Origin: Balneola sp.
Lineage (GTDB): Bacteria > Bacteroidota > Rhodothermia > Balneolales > Balneolaceae
Assembly: GCA_003712055.1 (NCBI GenBank)
Contig: RHLJ01000001.1
Span: 434,001-498,000 of the forward strand
DNA length: 64,000 nt
Direction of reading: 5' to 3'
Both the position numbers and the translations under genes were made by a program. How positions within the stretch are numbered: position 1 is the stretch's first letter; the number at the start of each line of letters is the position of its first letter. The notes beneath the pieces are model-generated. The model was not told the DNA's origin. It did not search any database and saw nothing but the letters and a program-made list of their open reading frames with translations. Below are positions 61,160 to 64,000 of the stretch, one piece after another.

Positions 61160-61190
61160 CAAATATATCGTTCGCTTTTCCTCAACCAAA
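61160..61190 (-). promoter_or_regulatory. Near-perfect Bacteroidota promoter of the oxidoreductase gene
   Basis: On the minus strand TTTG (61187-61190), exactly 19 nt, then TATATTTG (61160-61167), matching the TTTG-N19-TAnnTTTG consensus in full. RNA would begin near 61156, a leader of about 26 nt. It supports the Bacteroidota-like assignment. Confidence 0.72.
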
Positions 61191-61209
61191 ACCAGAGATC
61201 GATTGTTTA

Positions 61210-63879
61210 CTAATTTGTTATAAATTCAGCTTTTTTTTTGAAGCTCCCGTGTTTGATTACTGATTGTGCTATTGCCAGGTGAGCTATTGGCACTCTATAT
61301 GGCGAGCACGATACATAGTCCATTCCTAGTTTATAGCAGAAATCTATACTAGCAGGATCACCTCCATGCTCACCACAAATTCCAATCTTTAGGTCAGGAT
61401 TGGAAGCGTGTCCAAGCTCAGTACCCATATGAACAAGTTGCCCGACACCATCCTTATCTAAGGTCTGAAATGGGTCATCTTTCAGGATACCTTCTTCCAG
61501 GTAATGAGGGATAAATTTTGCGGCGTCATCTCTACTATAGCCTAGTGCCATCTGGGTTAGATCATTCGTTCCAAATGAGAAAAACTCCGCCTCTTTAGCT
61601 ATTTGATTAGCTACTAAAGCTGCCCTGGGTACTTCAATCATAGTTCCAATTTTGAAACTTAGTCGATCTTTGAACTCACCAAATACTTGCTCAGCTGTTT
61701 GCTCAACAATGGCACGCTGATTTATGTATTCCCTTACGTTTCCTACTAAAGGAATCATGATTTCGGGAATAACGGTTACTCCTTCTTTCTTTAGCTCCAG
61801 AGCAGCCTCGATGATCGCTCTAGTCTGCATTTCTGTAATTTCAGGATGTGTGATCCCCAATCGACATCCGCGGTGTCCAAGCATTGGGTTGAATTCCCTT
61901 AGAGCTGTTACTTTCCGTTTCAGTACTTCTACGCTTATTCCCAAATCATCTGCTACTTCTTTGATTTCACTTTTGCTTTGAGGTAAAAACTCGTGAAGAG
62001 GCGGATCAAGTAACCGAACTGTCACCGGTAACCCATCCATTACTCTGAAAATGCCTTTGAAGTCTTCCTTCTGGAAAGGAAGAATTTTATTCAAAGCCCT
62101 GGTACGCTCTTCGGTAGTTTCAGCTACAATCATTCGGCGCATTGCAATAACCCGATCATCTTTAAAGAACATGTGCTCGGTACGAGCGAGGCCTATACCC
62201 TTGGCACCAAGTTTTCTTGCAAGCGAAGCATCTTCCGGAGTTTCGGCATTGGCGCGGACATCTATTTTTTCGAATCCGGATACCCAACGCATAAAGGTTT
62301 CATATTCCTCGCTTAATACAGGAGGGTGCATATTATGCTGTCCCAACATGATCATGCCTCGAGTACCATCAATTGAAATCCAGTCGCCCTCATTCACGGT
62401 TACTTCACCATTTGTGAATGACTTATTCTTATAGTTGATAACAATATCACTACATCCGGCAACACAAGGTTTGCCCCAACCGCGAGCCACTACAGCTGCA
62501 TGTGAGGTCATTCCTCCACGAGATGTCAGTATTCCCTCAGCTGAAGACATGCCACCAACATCTTCCGGGCTGGTTTCAATGCGAACCAGAATCACCATTT
62601 CTCCAGCTTCAGCAGCTTTTTCTGCCTTTTTACTGGAGAAAACTACCTTACCAACAGCTGCACCAGGAGATGCTGGTAATCCTTTTCCAAGTATTTCCTC
62701 TTCCTTAAAATCATCCACCGAGAATTGAGGATGCAGTAGCTGCTCAATATGCTCCGGCTCAACAAGTGTACTTATAGCCTCTTCTTTCGATAGTACATCC
62801 TGGTTCACTAAATCGACAGCGATCTTTACAGCTGCAGTTCCGGTTCTTTTTCCGTTTCTGGTCTGCAAGATATAAAGCACCCCCTCCTGCACAGTGAATT
62901 CAATATCCTGCATGTTTTTATAATGTCCTTCCAGTTTGCTTGTGTACCTGAAAAGTTCGTCATACACATTAGGCATCTGCCTTTTCATTTTTTGAATTGG
63001 CTGTGGAGTACGGATACCTGCTACAACGTCTTCTCCCTGTGCATTCACAAGGTATTCACCATACAGTTCGTGCTCTCCGGTAGATGGATTTCGAGTGAAA
63101 CAAACACCAGTAGCACTGTTCTCTCCCATATTTCCATACACCATGGCCTGCACATTTACCCCGGTACCAGCAAGACCTGTAATATGGCTAATCTCTCTGT
63201 ATTTAATGGCTCTACCACTGTTCCAGGATGAAAACACTGCATTGATGGCGAACTTTAATTGCTCAACAGGATCTTCAGGAAACATATGGCCTGAATGTTT
63301 ACGATAAATAGCTTTGTATCGATCTGTTAGAATTTTTAGATCATTGGCTGAAAGCTCTATATCCTCTTTCACATTCACCTGTTCTTTAAGGTGCTCAATT
63401 GCTTCTTCAAAATGTTCGTGAGCTACCCCCATAACAACATCTCCAAACATATCTATAAAGCGACGATAGCTATCATACACAAAGCGTTCGTTCCCTGTCT
63501 TTTTGATCAGTGCTTCAACAACGGTATCGTTTATACCCAGATTCAATATCGTATCCATCATCCCTGGCATAGAAACAGCAGCTCCGGATCGAACCGAAAC
63601 CAATAAAGGATTTACCGGATCCCCAAATTTGGTTCCTGTTTCTTTCTCTATGTGATGGATTCCATCCAGTACTTGATCATATAACTCCTCTGGCCAAACC
63701 ATTGCATGTTCAATGGTATACTGGCATGCTTCTGTTGATATGGTAAATCCCGGTGGGACGGGAACTCCAATGTTACACATTTCGGCGAGGTTCGCTCCTT
63801 TACCTCCAATTAGTTCGCGCATCGTTCTATTACCGTCAGTCTTCTTTCCAAACCGGTACACAAAGTGTTTTTCTTGCAT
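61210..63879 (-). CDS. ppdK: Pyruvate phosphate dikinase
   Basis: Interconverts pyruvate + ATP + Pi and phosphoenolpyruvate + AMP + PPi. The 889 residues show the nucleotide-binding domain (about 1-340; LIGGKGANLAEMCNIGVPVP), the phosphohistidine domain with His460 in GGMTSHAAVVARGWGKPC, and the PEP-binding barrel (about 530-889) ending CGEHGGDPASIDFCYKLGMDY with the catalytic Cys region. It is full length and normal for bacteria. It stands as a single minus-strand gene upstream of the oxidoreductase; no PPDK regulatory protein (DUF299) is adjacent. Confidence 0.96.
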   Translation of the reverse strand: MQEKHFVYRFGKKTDGNRTMRELIGGKGANLAEMCNIGVPVPPGFTISTEACQYTIEHAMVWPEELYDQVLDGIHHIEKETGTKFGDPVNPLLVSVRSGAAVSMPGMMDTILNLGINDTVVEALIKKTGNERFVYDSYRRFIDMFGDVVMGVAHEHFEEAIEHLKEQVNVKEDIELSANDLKILTDRYKAIYRKHSGHMFPEDPVEQLKFAINAVFSSWNSGRAIKYREISHITGLAGTGVNVQAMVYGNMGENSATGVCFTRNPSTGEHELYGEYLVNAQGEDVVAGIRTPQPIQKMKRQMPNVYDELFRYTSKLEGHYKNMQDIEFTVQEGVLYILQTRNGKRTGTAAVKIAVDLVNQDVLSKEEAISTLVEPEHIEQLLHPQFSVDDFKEEEILGKGLPASPGAAVGKVVFSSKKAEKAAEAGEMVILVRIETSPEDVGGMSSAEGILTSRGGMTSHAAVVARGWGKPCVAGCSDIVINYKNKSFTNGEVTVNEGDWISIDGTRGMIMLGQHNMHPPVLSEEYETFMRWVSGFEKIDVRANAETPEDASLARKLGAKGIGLARTEHMFFKDDRVIAMRRMIVAETTEERTRALNKILPFQKEDFKGIFRVMDGLPVTVRLLDPPLHEFLPQSKSEIKEVADDLGISVEVLKRKVTALREFNPMLGHRGCRLGITHPEITEMQTRAIIEAALELKKEGVTVIPEIMIPLVGNVREYINQRAIVEQTAEQVFGEFKDRLSFKIGTMIEVPRAALVANQIAKEAEFFSFGTNDLTQMALGYSRDDAAKFIPHYLEEGILKDDPFQTLDKDGVGQLVHMGTELGHASNPDLKIGICGEHGGDPASIDFCYKLGMDYVSCSPYRVPIAHLAIAQSVIKHGSFKKKAEFITN

Positions 63880-64000
63880 AATAAACCTCTAAATAGTTGG
63901 TTTAGATTTCCTCGAGTGAAGAGCGGGAGCACAGAGCGCCTGCTCGAAATACTCAACCTAAGTATTCAAAACGCTTATGAAGATATGATGTAGAAGAACC
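63880..64000. other. Right-edge 121 bp upstream of ppdK, nothing assigned
   Basis: It contains a GC-rich imperfect hairpin (GAGCGGG...CCTGCTC near 63921-63945) and no open frame or promoter consensus. It may hold the ppdK leader. Confidence 0.4.

Overview
The window looks like an ordinary, densely packed chromosomal segment of a low-GC (roughly 40% by eye), Gram-negative member of the Bacteroidota/Balneolota group. A Balneolaceae-like marine bacterium is the best guess, with moderate confidence. The pointers are a near-consensus Bacteroidota-type promoter (TTTG-N19-TATATTTG) upstream of the oxidoreductase at 59649-61130, an F-ATPase cluster lacking beta and epsilon and carrying a subunit a with a long N-terminal extension, a homologue of the type IX secretion 'plug' protein, a tiny AURKAIP1/COX24-type ribosomal protein, many lipoproteins with short Bacteroidota-style lipoboxes, and scarce Shine-Dalgarno sequences. 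No phage, insertion sequence, CRISPR array or defence island is visible.

Layout. 1-5033 (minus): TolC-family exporter, MlaC-like protein, two glycosyltransferases and a truncated flippase, i.e. envelope and surface polysaccharide functions. 5071-14830 (minus): one close-packed run of guaB, a glycosyltransferase, M23 peptidase, bactofilin, atpZ, a small membrane protein, atpB-E-F-H-A-G and tRNA-Ser, closed by a clear intrinsic terminator. 14953-17398: small unknown genes and an orphan exbD, with a palindrome beside a promoter and a 27-bp direct repeat bracketing a lipoprotein gene. 17545-21740 (minus): ptsN, dacB, an NtrC-type regulator and folD. 21890-25830 (plus): ccmB, holB, dapF and the plug-like lipoprotein. 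25837-39321 (minus): rqcH, aroK, aroB, tamB, rnr and a very large peptidase/propeller/beta-barrel protein. 39361-48367: small unknowns, the tiny ribosomal protein, HU, an AGCS symporter, upp, lptC, ostA, an M15 peptidase, a methyltransferase, a DUF1080 lipoprotein and an acetyltransferase. 48471-51871 (minus): a small acidic protein, a TPR histidine kinase and a NarL-type regulator. 52307-63879: a divergent EF-G, asparaginase, alkane hydroxylase, an exonuclease, a lipoprotein, an ammonium transporter, a mercuric-reductase-like flavoprotein and pyruvate phosphate dikinase.

Themes. Envelope biogenesis dominates: LptC/OstA, TamB, an Omp85-like barrel, MlaC, TolC, bactofilin with M23, DacB and glycosyltransferases. 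Nitrogen handling forms a second theme: ansA and amt share an unusual 13-bp motif with a palindromic core in their upstream regions, and ptsN sits with a sigma-54-type regulator. No complete new system is evident. The items most worth checking are the peptidase-propeller-barrel protein, the operator-like palindromes, the shared ansA/amt motif, the structured 52.1-52.25 kb intergenic stretch, the direct repeat around the lipoprotein gene and the AGCS symporter with an inserted domain. All functional calls rest on reading motifs by eye; no database search was run.
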